Origin: an uncultured Oscillospiraceae bacterium
GTDB taxonomy: Bacteria > Bacillota > Clostridia > Oscillospirales > Oscillospiraceae
Assembly: GCA_944385415.1 (NCBI GenBank)
Contig: CALWXC010000010.1
Span: forward strand, 22,320 to 86,319
Direction: 5' to 3'
DNA: 64,000 nucleotides
The translations under genes and the position numbers were made by a program. How positions within the stretch are numbered: position 1 is the first letter of the stretch; every line of letters begins with the position of its first letter. This document shows positions 8,069-15,765 of this stretch, piece after piece. Below the pieces are notes generated by a model. That model was not told the DNA's origin, ran no database searches, and was given only the letters and a program-made list of their open reading frames with translations.

Positions 8069-9253
8069 ATGCTGCGAGTTTACGCTGACAACGCGGCCAC
8101 CACCGCCATGAGCCCTGCGGCCAAGGCCGCCATGCTGCCGTATTTCGACGAGGTCTACGGCAACCCCTCCAGCCCCCACAGCTTCGGTCAGGCGGCGGCT
8201 GCCGCCTTGCAGGAGGCACGGGAAACCGTGGCCCGCTGCTTGGGCGCCAAAGCTGACGAGATCACCTTCACCTCCGGCGGCAGCGAAGCCGACAATCAGG
8301 CCATTCTTTCCGCCGCCGCGGCAGGGGAGAAGCAGGGCAAACGCCACATGATTTCCACGGCCTTTGAACACCACGCCGTCCTACACACCCTGCAAAAGCT
8401 GGAGCGCCAGGGCTGGGAGATCACCCTGCTGCCGGTCCATGAGGACGGCATTGTCCGGGTGGAGGAAGTGCGAGACGCCATCCGGCCCGACACGGCGTTG
8501 GTCACCATCATGTATGCCAACAACGAAATCGGCACCATTCAGCCCATTGCGGAGATCGGCGCAATCTGCCGGGAAAAGGGCATCCTGTTCCACACTGACG
8601 CCGTCCAGGCAGCGGGCCACCTGCACATCGACGTGGCGGCCCAGAACATCGATTTGCTGTCCCTGTCGGGCCATAAGTTCCACGGTCCCAAGGGCGCGGG
8701 CGTCCTCTATGTCCGCAAAGGCGCCCTGCGGCTGCAAAACCTCATTGAGGGCGGCGGTCAGGAACGGGGCAAGCGGGCCGGTACGGAAAATCTTCCGGCC
8801 ATTGTGGGTATGGCCGTGGCGCTGGATGAGGCCTGCAAGCATCTGGACCAGCATACGGCCTATGTGACAAAGCTGCGGGACCGGCTCATTGATGGTTTGT
8901 CAAAAATCCCTTATGCTCGGCTTAATGGAAGCGCTGAGCACCGTTTGCCCGGCAATGTCAATTTCAGTTTCCCCGGCGTGGAGGGCGAGGCATTGCTGCT
9001 GCTCCTGGACTCCATGGGCGTGGCCGCTTCCTCCGGTTCCGCCTGCACCTCCGGGTCTCTGGACCCCAGCCATGTGCTGCTGGCCATCGGCCTGAGCCAT
9101 GAGGTGGCCCACGGCTCCCTCCGTCTGAGCCTGTGCCACACCAACACCGAAGAAGAAATTGATCACATTCTGGCCGTGGTGCCCCAGGTGGTCCAGCGGC
9201 TGCGGGATATGTCTCCCGTGTGGAAAGATATGATGAAGAAGGAGGCCGTCTGA
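8069..9253 (+). CDS. nifS: Cysteine desulfurase (NifS/IscS family)
   Basis: PLP enzyme that takes sulfur from cysteine as an enzyme persulfide for Fe-S cluster assembly. The 394-residue protein has [10 protein letters not shown] with the PLP lysine at about K203, and the active-site loop [16 protein letters not shown] with the persulfide cysteine at about C326. This is a group I long-loop enzyme, as expected for a partner of an IscU scaffold. The ATG at 8069 follows ACGAGGAATG. It is one base upstream of iscU and almost certainly co-transcribed. Whether the dedicated role is Fe-S assembly (iscS) or another pathway cannot be told apart, but the context favours Fe-S. Confidence 0.95.
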   Translation: MLRVYADNAATTAMSPAAKAAMLPYFDEVYGNPSSPHSFGQAAAAALQEARETVARCLGAKADEITFTSGGSEADNQAILSAAAAGEKQGKRHMISTAFEHHAVLHTLQKLERQGWEITLLPVHEDGIVRVEEVRDAIRPDTALVTIMYANNEIGTIQPIAEIGAICREKGILFHTDAVQAAGHLHIDVAAQNIDLLSLSGHKFHGPKGAGVLYVRKGALRLQNLIEGGGQERGKRAGTENLPAIVGMAVALDEACKHLDQHTAYVTKLRDRLIDGLSKIPYARLNGSAEHRLPGNVNFSFPGVEGEALLLLLDSMGVAASSGSACTSGSLDPSHVLLAIGLSHEVAHGSLRLSLCHTNTEEEIDHILAVVPQVVQRLRDMSPVWKDMMKKEAV

Positions 9254-9254
9254 T

Positions 9255-9692
9255 ATGGCATACAGTGCAAAGGTCATGGACCATTTTATGAATCCCCGCA
9301 ACGTGGGCGAGCTGGATAACGCCAACGGCGTTGGTGAAGTGGGCAACGCCAAGTGCGGCGACATTATGAAAATCTATCTGGATATCCAGGACAATGTCAT
9401 CCAGGACGTCCGCTTTAATACCTTCGGCTGCGGTGCGGCCATCGCCACCAGCTCCATGGCTACGGAGCTGATCAAGGGCAAGACCATCGAGGAAGCCATG
9501 GAGCTGACCAACAAGGCTGTGGTGGAGGCCCTGGATGGCCTGCCTCCGGTGAAGCTCCACTGTTCCGTCCTGGCGGAGGAAGCCGTCCAGGCGGCGCTGC
9601 GGGACTACTATGAGCGGCAGGGCCTGCCGGTGCCGGAAAAGTTACAGCCCCGCTGCTCCGGCAGCTGCGACCATTGCCACTGCCCGTCATAA
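9255..9692 (+). CDS. iscU: IscU-type Fe-S scaffold with cysteine-rich tail
   Basis: A 145-residue scaffold for [2Fe-2S] assembly on which NifS delivers sulfur. All three ligand cysteines are present: C34 (with D36), C59 in FGCGAA and C103 in KLHCSVLAEEA. The C-terminus adds an unusual run of four cysteines (C134, C138, C141, C143, in CSGSCDHCHC) that canonical IscU lacks but some clostridial NifU-like proteins carry. It may bind metal; this is inference. The gene starts one base after the nifS stop. Confidence 0.93.
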   Translation: MAYSAKVMDHFMNPRNVGELDNANGVGEVGNAKCGDIMKIYLDIQDNVIQDVRFNTFGCGAAIATSSMATELIKGKTIEEAMELTNKAVVEALDGLPPVKLHCSVLAEEAVQAALRDYYERQGLPVPEKLQPRCSGSCDHCHCPS

Positions 9693-9730
9693 CCGTTTTT
9701 GTCAACAGTTCAATACAAATAGATACCCAA

Positions 9731-9770
9731 ACGCCGCCGCCGTCCCTGCCCCCTTGGGACGGCGGCGGTG
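9731..9770 (+). terminator. GC-rich hairpin after iscU
   Basis: CCGCCGCCGTCCC and its complement GGGACGGCGGCGG form a 13-bp stem with a loop of about 10 bases. Only GTGTTGT follows, so termination strength is uncertain. Confidence 0.5.
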
Positions 9771-9853
9771 TTGTCTGGAAGCGGCTCCTTTTCAGACGGC
9801 CTGGATTGTGTTACTATAACAATAAAAATGCGACACAGAATGGCGGGGGTACT

Positions 9854-10420
9854 ATGGAAAATCAAATACTGCGGTTGATACCAGCGGAGCCGCTTCTGGC
9901 GGAACAGGCGGCGGACTATTACCGGCGGAACCGTGCGTTTTTAAAGGAATTTGAACCGACGCGGGAGGAACGGTTTTTCACAGCCGACGGTCAGCGAGAG
10001 CTTTTGGAACAGGAATTGCGCAACTGGAATGAAGCCAGGGCCTATCGGTTTTATATCCAACCGGCAGAGCAGCCCCAACGCATTATCGGCGTCATTGGAC
10101 TGAACAATGTGGTGTGGGGTGCGTTTCGTTCCGCGTTCCTGGGGTATAAACTGGACGGGGGCTATATCAACCGGGGTTATATGACGGCGGCGGTGGCAAT
10201 GCTGGTGGACTATGCTTTTGTGGAATTGCAGCTGCACCGTATCGAGGCCAATGTCATGCCGAGAAACCGCGCGTCGCTTCGGGTTCTGGAGAAGAACGGC
10301 TTTGTCTGTGAGGGGTTGTCCAGGTATTACCTGAAAATCAATGGGATCTGGGAGGACCACGTTCACATGGTAAAGCTCAATGAGGCCATGCACACATTGC
10401 CGGACAGCGCCGCCCCGTGA
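9854..10420 (+). CDS. GNAT acetyltransferase, RimJ/RimL-like
   Basis: A 188-residue acetyl-CoA-dependent N-acetyltransferase of the RimJ/RimL type. Beta-4/5 (IGVIGLNNVVWG), the acetyl-CoA loop region (GYINRGYMTAAVAMLVDYAF) and the RimJ-like C-terminal signature (VMPRNRASLRVLEKNGFVCEG) are present. The ATG at 9854 follows GGCGGGGGT. The substrate is unknown; relatives acetylate the N-terminus of ribosomal proteins or small amines. It appears monocistronic, ending about 76 bp before the HAD gene. Confidence 0.88.
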   Translation: MENQILRLIPAEPLLAEQAADYYRRNRAFLKEFEPTREERFFTADGQRELLEQELRNWNEARAYRFYIQPAEQPQRIIGVIGLNNVVWGAFRSAFLGYKLDGGYINRGYMTAAVAMLVDYAFVELQLHRIEANVMPRNRASLRVLEKNGFVCEGLSRYYLKINGIWEDHVHMVKLNEAMHTLPDSAAP

Positions 10421-10434
10421 GGGCAAACAGCCCC

Positions 10435-10463
10435 TTGCGTTTTTTGCCGGTCTCTGGCACAAT
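10435..10463 (+). promoter_or_regulatory. Candidate promoter of the HAD gene
   Basis: TTGCGT (10435-10440), 17 bp, CACAAT (10458-10463), 33 bp before the start at 10497. Confidence 0.4.
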
Positions 10464-10496
10464 AGCGGTGTACTATGGAAAAAGGAGCGCATGTAC

Positions 10497-11222
10497 ATGG
10501 CTTTTACAACCGCACCCCGTCCGGTGGTCCTCTTCGACCTAGACGGTACTCTGCTGCCGCTGGAAATGAAAACCTTTATAGAAGCCTATTTCAAAACCCT
10601 CTGCGGCCGCTTTCCCCAGTTCAACCCGCAAGATGTGATCAAGGCCGTGTGGGCAGGTACCGGGGCCATGGTGAAAAACGACGGCTCCCGCACCAATCGG
10701 GAAGCATTCGCCGCTGTGTTCTCCCAGGCATTGGGCGTGGATTACTATGACCAGGAGCCGGAATTTCTCGATTACTACGCCAAGGAGTTCCAGCGCTGTG
10801 TGGACGTGTGCCGCCCCGCGGAACTGAGCCGAAAAATTGTTACAACCCTGCAAGATAAGGGCTACAACGTGGCCGTGGCCACCAATCCCATTTTCCCGGA
10901 GATTGCCACCATGTCCCGGTTACGCTGGGCCGGTCTGGAGGGCGTGACATTCCCACTGGTGACCACCTTTGAGACCAGCACCTATGCCAAGCCCAACCCC
11001 GAATACTACCGCCAGGTGTGCGAACGGCTGGGCGTTCAGCCGGGCGACTGCATCATGGTCGGCAACGATGTACTGGAGGACGGTGTGGCTCAGTCTCTGG
11101 GCATGGAGGTTCTTCTGATTGCGGATTGTCTTGTCAACGACAAGCAGCTGCCCACGGAGAGCTTCTCCATGGGCAGCCTGGAAGATCTTCTGGCCTGGGC
11201 CGAAGCGCTGCCGTCAGCGTAA
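10497..11222 (+). CDS. HAD-superfamily hydrolase
   Basis: A 241-residue haloacid-dehalogenase phosphatase with a helical cap. Motif I is LFDLDGTLLP (nucleophile Asp near residue 14), motif II is VAVATNPIF (about 120), and the lysine and motif IV acidic pair lie in TYAKPNPEYY and MVGNDVLEDG. The MVGND motif with its downstream acidic residue suggests Mg-dependent phosphatase activity; the substrate is unknown. Two ATGs (10491 and 10497) are possible. 10497 gives a nine-base spacing from AAGGAG, against three for 10491. It overlaps the convergent gene by nine bases at the stop codons. Confidence 0.9.
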   Translation: MAFTTAPRPVVLFDLDGTLLPLEMKTFIEAYFKTLCGRFPQFNPQDVIKAVWAGTGAMVKNDGSRTNREAFAAVFSQALGVDYYDQEPEFLDYYAKEFQRCVDVCRPAELSRKIVTTLQDKGYNVAVATNPIFPEIATMSRLRWAGLEGVTFPLVTTFETSTYAKPNPEYYRQVCERLGVQPGDCIMVGNDVLEDGVAQSLGMEVLLIADCLVNDKQLPTESFSMGSLEDLLAWAEALPSA

Positions 11223-11639
11223 CCGGCTGACGGTGACGTTGAGCAGTTGATAGGATGTATTCAGACTGCCGGTATTGGTAAAACTCAGGGTGTTGACGGC
11301 CCGGGGCAGAGTGATGACAAAGGTGCTGTTCAGCGGTGCGCTGCCGTCGTCGGGCACCGTGGCGAAGCTGCCGCCCCGGGGGAAGGGCACGCCGTTGAAC
11401 CGGGGTGCAATGCCCAGGGTGGCCGTATCGGACGCTGCCGGCTCCGCCGCCGAGGCGTTGACACTGTAGGCAATCAGATACCGGCCGCCGGGCAGATACA
11501 CTGTGGGAGACGGTTCTGTATCCTCGGCGGGGCAGTACCGGGCCATGAGCAGTTCGCCCGCCGGGGCCACCTGCTGGACGGCGTAGCCGAAGTAGCGCAC
11601 GTCGCCGGTACGGTCGTTGGATTCATAGGGATTCCACAT
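11214..11639 (-). CDS. BclA/C1q-like jelly-roll protein (putative)
   Basis: A 141-residue protein without a signal peptide. Its alternating hydrophobic/Ser-Thr-Asn pattern (LPGGRYLIAYSVNASA at about 49-64, LNSTFVITL, FTNTGSLNTSYQLLNVTVS at the end) resembles the C-terminal TNF/C1q-like domain of exosporium glycoproteins such as BclA. The family call rests on pattern only. The ATG at 11639 follows GGAAAGGAGGAA. It faces the HAD gene. In a spore-former a coat or exosporium role is plausible; an unrelated beta-sandwich is the alternative. Confidence 0.6.
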   Translation of the reverse strand: MWNPYESNDRTGDVRYFGYAVQQVAPAGELLMARYCPAEDTEPSPTVYLPGGRYLIAYSVNASAAEPAASDTATLGIAPRFNGVPFPRGGSFATVPDDGSAPLNSTFVITLPRAVNTLSFTNTGSLNTSYQLLNVTVSRLR

Positions 11640-11733
11640 TTCAAAATTCCTCCTTTCCCGACAGTCTATGACGGGCGGCCGCCGGAGGTGCGCCCAAATG
11701 GAGCGAAATTTTTTTAAAATCGGGGAAAAAACC

Positions 11734-11762
11734 TTTACATTCTGGGTATCCTGTGATATTGT
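11734..11762 (+). promoter_or_regulatory. rpsO promoter
   Basis: TTTACA (11734-11739), 17 bp, TATTGT (11757-11762). Transcription would start near 11769, giving a leader of about 120 nt. Confidence 0.6.
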
Positions 11763-11768
11763 AGTATA

Positions 11769-11890
11769 GCTAACGCAAAGTTAGCGGACCCCGCGCTCAG
11801 TTCCGGGACAGCGCCGCTGTACACAGGGCATTTCCGCCAGCCCGGTACTTAGCCTGTGGGAGAACAATTTTATGAAAGGTGGATCATCCC
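11769..11890 (+). promoter_or_regulatory. Structured rpsO leader, candidate S15 autoregulatory element
   Basis: The leader begins with the hairpin GCTAAC-GCAAA-GTTAGC and contains further GC-rich pairings, such as GTTCCGGGAC, before the RBS AAAGGTGG. Ribosomal protein S15 represses its own mRNA through structured leaders in several phyla. Assignment here is by position and folding potential only. Confidence 0.45.
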
Positions 11891-12157
11891 ATGATTCTGA
11901 AGGAAACCAAGGCCAAGGTTATTGCCGAGAACGCTACCCACGAGGGCGATACCGGTTCCCCCGAGGTGCAGATTGCCATCCTCACCGCCCGCATCAACGA
12001 GCTGACCGAGCACCTGCGCGTGCATAAGCACGACAACCACAGCCGCCGCGGTCTGCTGATGATGGTTGGTAAGCGCCGCAACCTGCTGGACTACCTGGCC
12101 CGCAAGGACATCAACCGTTATCGTGCCATCATTGCCAAGCTGGGCATCCGTAAGTAA
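11891..12157 (+). CDS. rpsO: 30S ribosomal protein S15
   Basis: An 88-residue primary 16S rRNA-binding protein that stabilises the platform and bridges to 23S rRNA (B4). The sequence shows the family signature [17 protein letters not shown] (about residues 18-34), [16 protein letters not shown] (about 49-64) and the end [13 protein letters not shown]. The ATG at 11891 has AAAGGTGGATC upstream; a TTG-type upstream extension is rejected because it would include the RBS. It is followed by a terminator and pnp, the widespread rpsO-pnp pair. Confidence 0.98.
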   Translation: MILKETKAKVIAENATHEGDTGSPEVQIAILTARINELTEHLRVHKHDNHSRRGLLMMVGKRRNLLDYLARKDINRYRAIIAKLGIRK

Positions 12158-12166
12158 GTAACCCAT

Positions 12167-12193
12167 AAGGGCGGCCTTTGGCCGCCCTTTTTT
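12167..12193 (+). terminator. Terminator/attenuator between rpsO and pnp
   Basis: AAGGGCGGCC (12167-12176) and GGCCGCCCTT (12180-12189) around TTT, then a T-run. As in other rpsO-pnp pairs, partial read-through is likely. Confidence 0.85.
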
Positions 12194-12203
12194 AAAAGAG
12201 AAT

Positions 12204-12277
12204 GACACGGAGAAGGTTAGCAGTTGAAAGAACTGCTGAGTATTCGGCAGCTGTTTCAAGTGCTAACGTTCCGTGTC
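12204..12277 (+). promoter_or_regulatory. Long stem-loop in the pnp leader
   Basis: The outer arm GACACGGA (12204-12211) pairs with TCCGTGTC (12270-12277), GTTAGCA with TGCTAAC, TTGAAA with TTTCAA, and CTGCTGA with TCGGCAG. The result is one imperfect hairpin of about 74 nt ending 26 nt before the pnp start. Its position and shape match the RNase III-cleaved leader hairpin through which PNPase limits its own synthesis in E. coli. Confidence 0.7.
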
Positions 12278-12303
12278 CTTCCCACCAGTGAAAGGAGTTC
12301 TGC

Positions 12304-14430
12304 ATGATTACCAAAAAGCAATTCCCCAACCACCACATCTTTGAAACCGAAATCGGCGGCCGTACCTTTACCGTCGAGACCGGCAAGGTGGCCGAACTGT
12401 GCAACGGCGAGTGCATCTGCCGGTACGGCGACACCGTGGTGCTGGTCACCGTCGTGGCCTCCTCCGCCCCCAAGAGCGGTATTGACTATTTCCCCCTGAC
12501 CATCGAGTTTGAGGAGCGTATGTACGCCGTGGGCCGCATTCCCGGCTCCTTCAACCGCCGCGAGGGCCGTCCCTCCGAGCGCGGCATCCTCAACTCCCGC
12601 CTGATTGACCGTCCCATGCGCCCCTTCTTCGACGACGAGCTGCGCAACGACGTGGTCATCACCTGCACCGTCCTGGCCAACGACTACGAGAATCCTGTGG
12701 AGGTCGTGGCTTCTCTGGGCGCGTTCATCGCCACTGCCTACTCCGATGTGCCCTGGAACGGCCCCATGGCCACCACCGAGGTGGCTTACCTGAACGGTGA
12801 GTATATCATCAACCCCTCCTCCGAGCAGCGCCGCGAGGCCAAGATGTTCTGCTGCATCGCCTCCACCGCCGAAAAGGTGGTTATGATTGAGACCGAGGCC
12901 GACGAGATTCCCGAGGATATCCTCATGGGCGCCATCCGGCTGGCCCACGAGACCAACCAGAAGATCGTGGCCTTCATCAACACCATCGTGGACGCCATTG
13001 GCAAGCCCAAGTTCACCTTCGAGAAGGCCGCCGTCAACCACGAGATGCTGGATGATCTGATGGCCTATGGTATGGACCAGATCGAGTACGCCCTGGACAC
13101 CCCCGACAAGAACGTCCGCGAGGAGCGTCTGGCCAAGACCCGTCTGGATTTCGCTGAGAAGTTCGCTGAGAAGTACGAGGACTACGAGCAGCACATTGAG
13201 GTCTGCCTGTACAAGATGCAGAAGAAGGTCGTCAAGAAGTGGCTGCTGGCCGGTAAGCGCGTCGATGGCCGTCAGATGGACGAAATTCGTCCCCTGTCCG
13301 CCCAGGTCGGCGTCCTGCCCCGCGTTCACGGTTCCGGCCTGTTCACCCGCGGCCAGACCCAGGCCCTGTCCATCTGCACCTTGAATACTCTGTCCATGGA
13401 GCAGAAGCTGGACACCATCTATGATGAGGAGACCAAGCGTTATATCCACCACTACAACTTTCCGTCCTTCTCCACCGGCGAGGCCCGGGGCAGCCGCTCC
13501 ACCTCCCGCCGTGAAATCGGCCACGGCAACCTGGCCGAGAAGGCATTGCTTCCCATGATTCCCTCCGTGGAGGAGTTCCCCTACGCCATCCGCGTGGTCA
13601 GTGAGATCATGTCCTCCAACGGTTCCACCTCCCAGGCCTCCATCTGCGGTTCCACCCTGGCCCTCATGGACGCCGGTGTGCCCATCAAGCGTCCCGTGGC
13701 CGGCATCTCCTGCGGCCTGATCTCCGAGCCGGAGACCGGTGAGTGGAGAACCTTTATCGACATCCAGGGCGTGGAGGACTTCCACGGCGAAATGGACTTC
13801 AAGGTGGCCGGTACCACCGAAGGCGTTACCGCCATTCAGATGGACCTGAAGAACGACGGCCTCACCATGGAGATCATCGAGAACGCTCTGGAGATCTGCC
13901 GCAAGGCCCGCCTGGAGATTCTGGAGCAGATCATGCTGCCCTGCATCGCCGAGCCCCGGCCCGAGGTGTCCGAGTACGCGCCCAAGATGCTGTCCATCAA
14001 GATTCCGGTGGACAAGATCCGCGAGGTCATCGGCTCCGGCGGCAAGACCATCCAGAAGATCTGTGCCGACACCGGCGCCAAGATCGATATTGACGACGAC
14101 GGCTCCGTGTTCATCTCCGCCATTGAGGGCTCTGCCGCCGAGGCTGCCAAGAAGATGATCGACGACATCTGCTTCGTCCCCGAGGTGGGCAAGCTGTATT
14201 ACGGCAAGGTGGTCCGCATCCTGCCCATCGGCGCCTTTGTGGAGCTGGTGCCCGGCAAGGACGGCCTGGTGCATATCTCCAAGCTGGAGAACCGCCGCGT
14301 GGAGAAGGTGGAAGACGTGCTCAACATCGGCGATATGACCTGGGTCAAGGTCATGGAGATCGACGAGAAGGGCCGCGTTAACCTGAGCCGCAAGGACGCC
14401 CTGCGGGAATTAGCCCAGCAGCAGAAATAA
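12304..14430 (+). CDS. pnp: Polyribonucleotide nucleotidyltransferase (PNPase)
   Basis: A 708-residue phosphorolytic 3'-5' exoribonuclease. Order of domains: first RNase PH-like core (GRTFTVETGKVA onward; PGSFNRREGRPSERG near residue 80), helical linker, second RNase PH core with the phosphate-binding region (HYNFPSFSTGEARG, SSNGSTSQASICGSTLALMDAG, about 385-460), KH domain (IGSGGKTIQKIC, about 575) and S1 domain (YGKVVRILPIGAFVELVPGKDG, about 630-700). Length is standard. The ATG at 12304 follows GAAAGGAG. It may form the degradation machinery with helicases or enolase. Regulation is probably through the leader hairpin. Confidence 0.98.
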   Translation: MITKKQFPNHHIFETEIGGRTFTVETGKVAELCNGECICRYGDTVVLVTVVASSAPKSGIDYFPLTIEFEERMYAVGRIPGSFNRREGRPSERGILNSRLIDRPMRPFFDDELRNDVVITCTVLANDYENPVEVVASLGAFIATAYSDVPWNGPMATTEVAYLNGEYIINPSSEQRREAKMFCCIASTAEKVVMIETEADEIPEDILMGAIRLAHETNQKIVAFINTIVDAIGKPKFTFEKAAVNHEMLDDLMAYGMDQIEYALDTPDKNVREERLAKTRLDFAEKFAEKYEDYEQHIEVCLYKMQKKVVKKWLLAGKRVDGRQMDEIRPLSAQVGVLPRVHGSGLFTRGQTQALSICTLNTLSMEQKLDTIYDEETKRYIHHYNFPSFSTGEARGSRSTSRREIGHGNLAEKALLPMIPSVEEFPYAIRVVSEIMSSNGSTSQASICGSTLALMDAGVPIKRPVAGISCGLISEPETGEWRTFIDIQGVEDFHGEMDFKVAGTTEGVTAIQMDLKNDGLTMEIIENALEICRKARLEILEQIMLPCIAEPRPEVSEYAPKMLSIKIPVDKIREVIGSGGKTIQKICADTGAKIDIDDDGSVFISAIEGSAAEAAKKMIDDICFVPEVGKLYYGKVVRILPIGAFVELVPGKDGLVHISKLENRRVEKVEDVLNIGDMTWVKVMEIDEKGRVNLSRKDALRELAQQQK

Positions 14431-14458
14431 CCGCTGCCCTGTGAGATTGGCATACTCG

Positions 14459-14491
14459 AAGCCCCTGTCGATGTACGGCAGGGGCTTTTTT
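14459..14491 (+). terminator. pnp terminator
   Basis: AAGCCCCTG (14459-14467)/CAGGGGCTT (14479-14487) followed by a run of T. Confidence 0.88.
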
Positions 14492-14499
14492 ACACGTTC

Positions 14500-14529
14500 T
14501 TGACAGGATATGGAACGCATAGGTATAAT
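14500..14529 (+). promoter_or_regulatory. Consensus promoter of the GGDEF pair
   Basis: TTGACA (14500-14505), 18 bp, TATAAT (14524-14529). It fixes the first gene's start downstream, at the GTG 14581. Confidence 0.8.
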
Positions 14530-14580
14530 TGCACTGACAAAGAACCACGGATAAGCCGACAGGAGAGGAGGAGACCGGCT

Positions 14581-15765
14581 GTGGACCTGGCACTGGTGGC
14601 GTTGGTGATGGTTGCAGTGATGACGGAGAGCCACATCCGTCTGCTGATCTGGCGGAAAAACGGTCTGAAGCCCTTGTCCTGGCGTGCGCGGCTGTGCTAT
14701 ACGCTGCCGGCCTTTATACCGGCGCTGGCCATGCTGATGACTCCCGTCCGCCTGCCGATTTTCTATTTGCTGTTTTTCCTGCTGTGTGCGGTCCAGGAAC
14801 GGACGGTACCAACGCCGGAGCATATGTTCAACTATTCTATCCGGACGCGGTTCGCCGTCTTCGGCTGCATCCATATGACCATGTTGGGGCTGATGTCCCT
14901 GATTCTGTTCCGGTGGGACAACGATATGGTGGTGGACCGGGGCGTTATGCTGAGCACCAGCACGGCGCTGGCCATGCTGGTGACGGCGGGCATCAAGTGC
15001 ACGGCCCTGATCAGCCAGAGCCGGATGGAGTTTCGGATTGAACCGGAGGAGCAGCGGGATTTCCGCCACCTCTACTGGTTTCTCGATCTGACGGTGGTCT
15101 ATCTGTTTATGCAGACGGTACTGTCCCAGTTCCGCTTCCCGGTGGACCCCCATATGGCGGTGCTGCTGTGCAGCAACTTGATCACCCTGATGTATATCAG
15201 CTGCTATCTCATCAGTCTGACGGAGATTTTGCGGAAATTCCATGTGGAAAACAGCTATTACAGTCTGTCGGCATCGCTGATGGAGTCCAACCAGCGGTTG
15301 GACGATCTGCGCAGCAATGCCCACTTTGACAATCTTACCGGCGCCCGGTCCCGGGGATTTGCGCTGCAGGCGCTGAACCAGCTGAAACGCTATCATACCT
15401 CCTTTTCCCTGGTGTATCTGGACCTCAACGGTCTCAAGAAAATCAATGACACCCTGGGCCATGCTGCCGGCGACGCCTATTTGCGGCGGTTTGCTGCCAA
15501 CGTGCAGAAGCAGATCCGGGACACCGATATCCTGGCCCGGCTGGGCGGCGATGAATTTATTCTGATTTTGCTGGGCTGCTCCAAGGAGAACGCGGAGAAG
15601 CGTCTGGATGTCATCCGCCGCCGCATGGCCGAAGACATCGACCAATTCGCCTTCGGTGCTGGTGTGGTGGAGAGCGATGAGGCCGACAATCTGGAGGATC
15701 TGTTGTCGCTGGCCGACCAGCGTATGTACCACGACAAGAGGCGGAGCGAGGAGGTCACAATATGA
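14581..15765 (+). CDS. Membrane diguanylate cyclase (GGDEF), product-inhibition site intact
   Basis: Synthesises c-di-GMP. About six hydrophobic segments in the first 220 residues form an unnamed membrane sensor. A short coiled linker (SLMESNQRLDDLRSNAHFD) leads to the catalytic GGDEF domain: YLDLNGLKKINDTLGH metal/substrate motif, then RLGGDEF with GGDEF at residues 322-326. The inhibitory I-site RxxD is present (R313-D316, exactly five residues before GGDEF). The GTG at 14581 follows GGAGAGGAGG and lies downstream of the promoter, so in-frame ATGs further upstream are excluded. It overlaps the next gene by ATGA. 394 residues. Confidence 0.9.
   Translation: MDLALVALVMVAVMTESHIRLLIWRKNGLKPLSWRARLCYTLPAFIPALAMLMTPVRLPIFYLLFFLLCAVQERTVPTPEHMFNYSIRTRFAVFGCIHMTMLGLMSLILFRWDNDMVVDRGVMLSTSTALAMLVTAGIKCTALISQSRMEFRIEPEEQRDFRHLYWFLDLTVVYLFMQTVLSQFRFPVDPHMAVLLCSNLITLMYISCYLISLTEILRKFHVENSYYSLSASLMESNQRLDDLRSNAHFDNLTGARSRGFALQALNQLKRYHTSFSLVYLDLNGLKKINDTLGHAAGDAYLRRFAANVQKQIRDTDILARLGGDEFILILLGCSKENAEKRLDVIRRRMAEDIDQFAFGAGVVESDEADNLEDLLSLADQRMYHDKRRSEEVTI

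Noticed and set aside
12256..14274. 672-residue open frame on the minus strand across pnp
   Set aside because: It is the mirror of a high-GC codon pattern: very His/Gly/Leu-rich, no RBS, no domain, and it covers a certain pnp gene.
14500..14580. Upstream ATG for the first GGDEF gene
   Set aside because: It coincides with the -35 box; the GTG at 14581 has an RBS.
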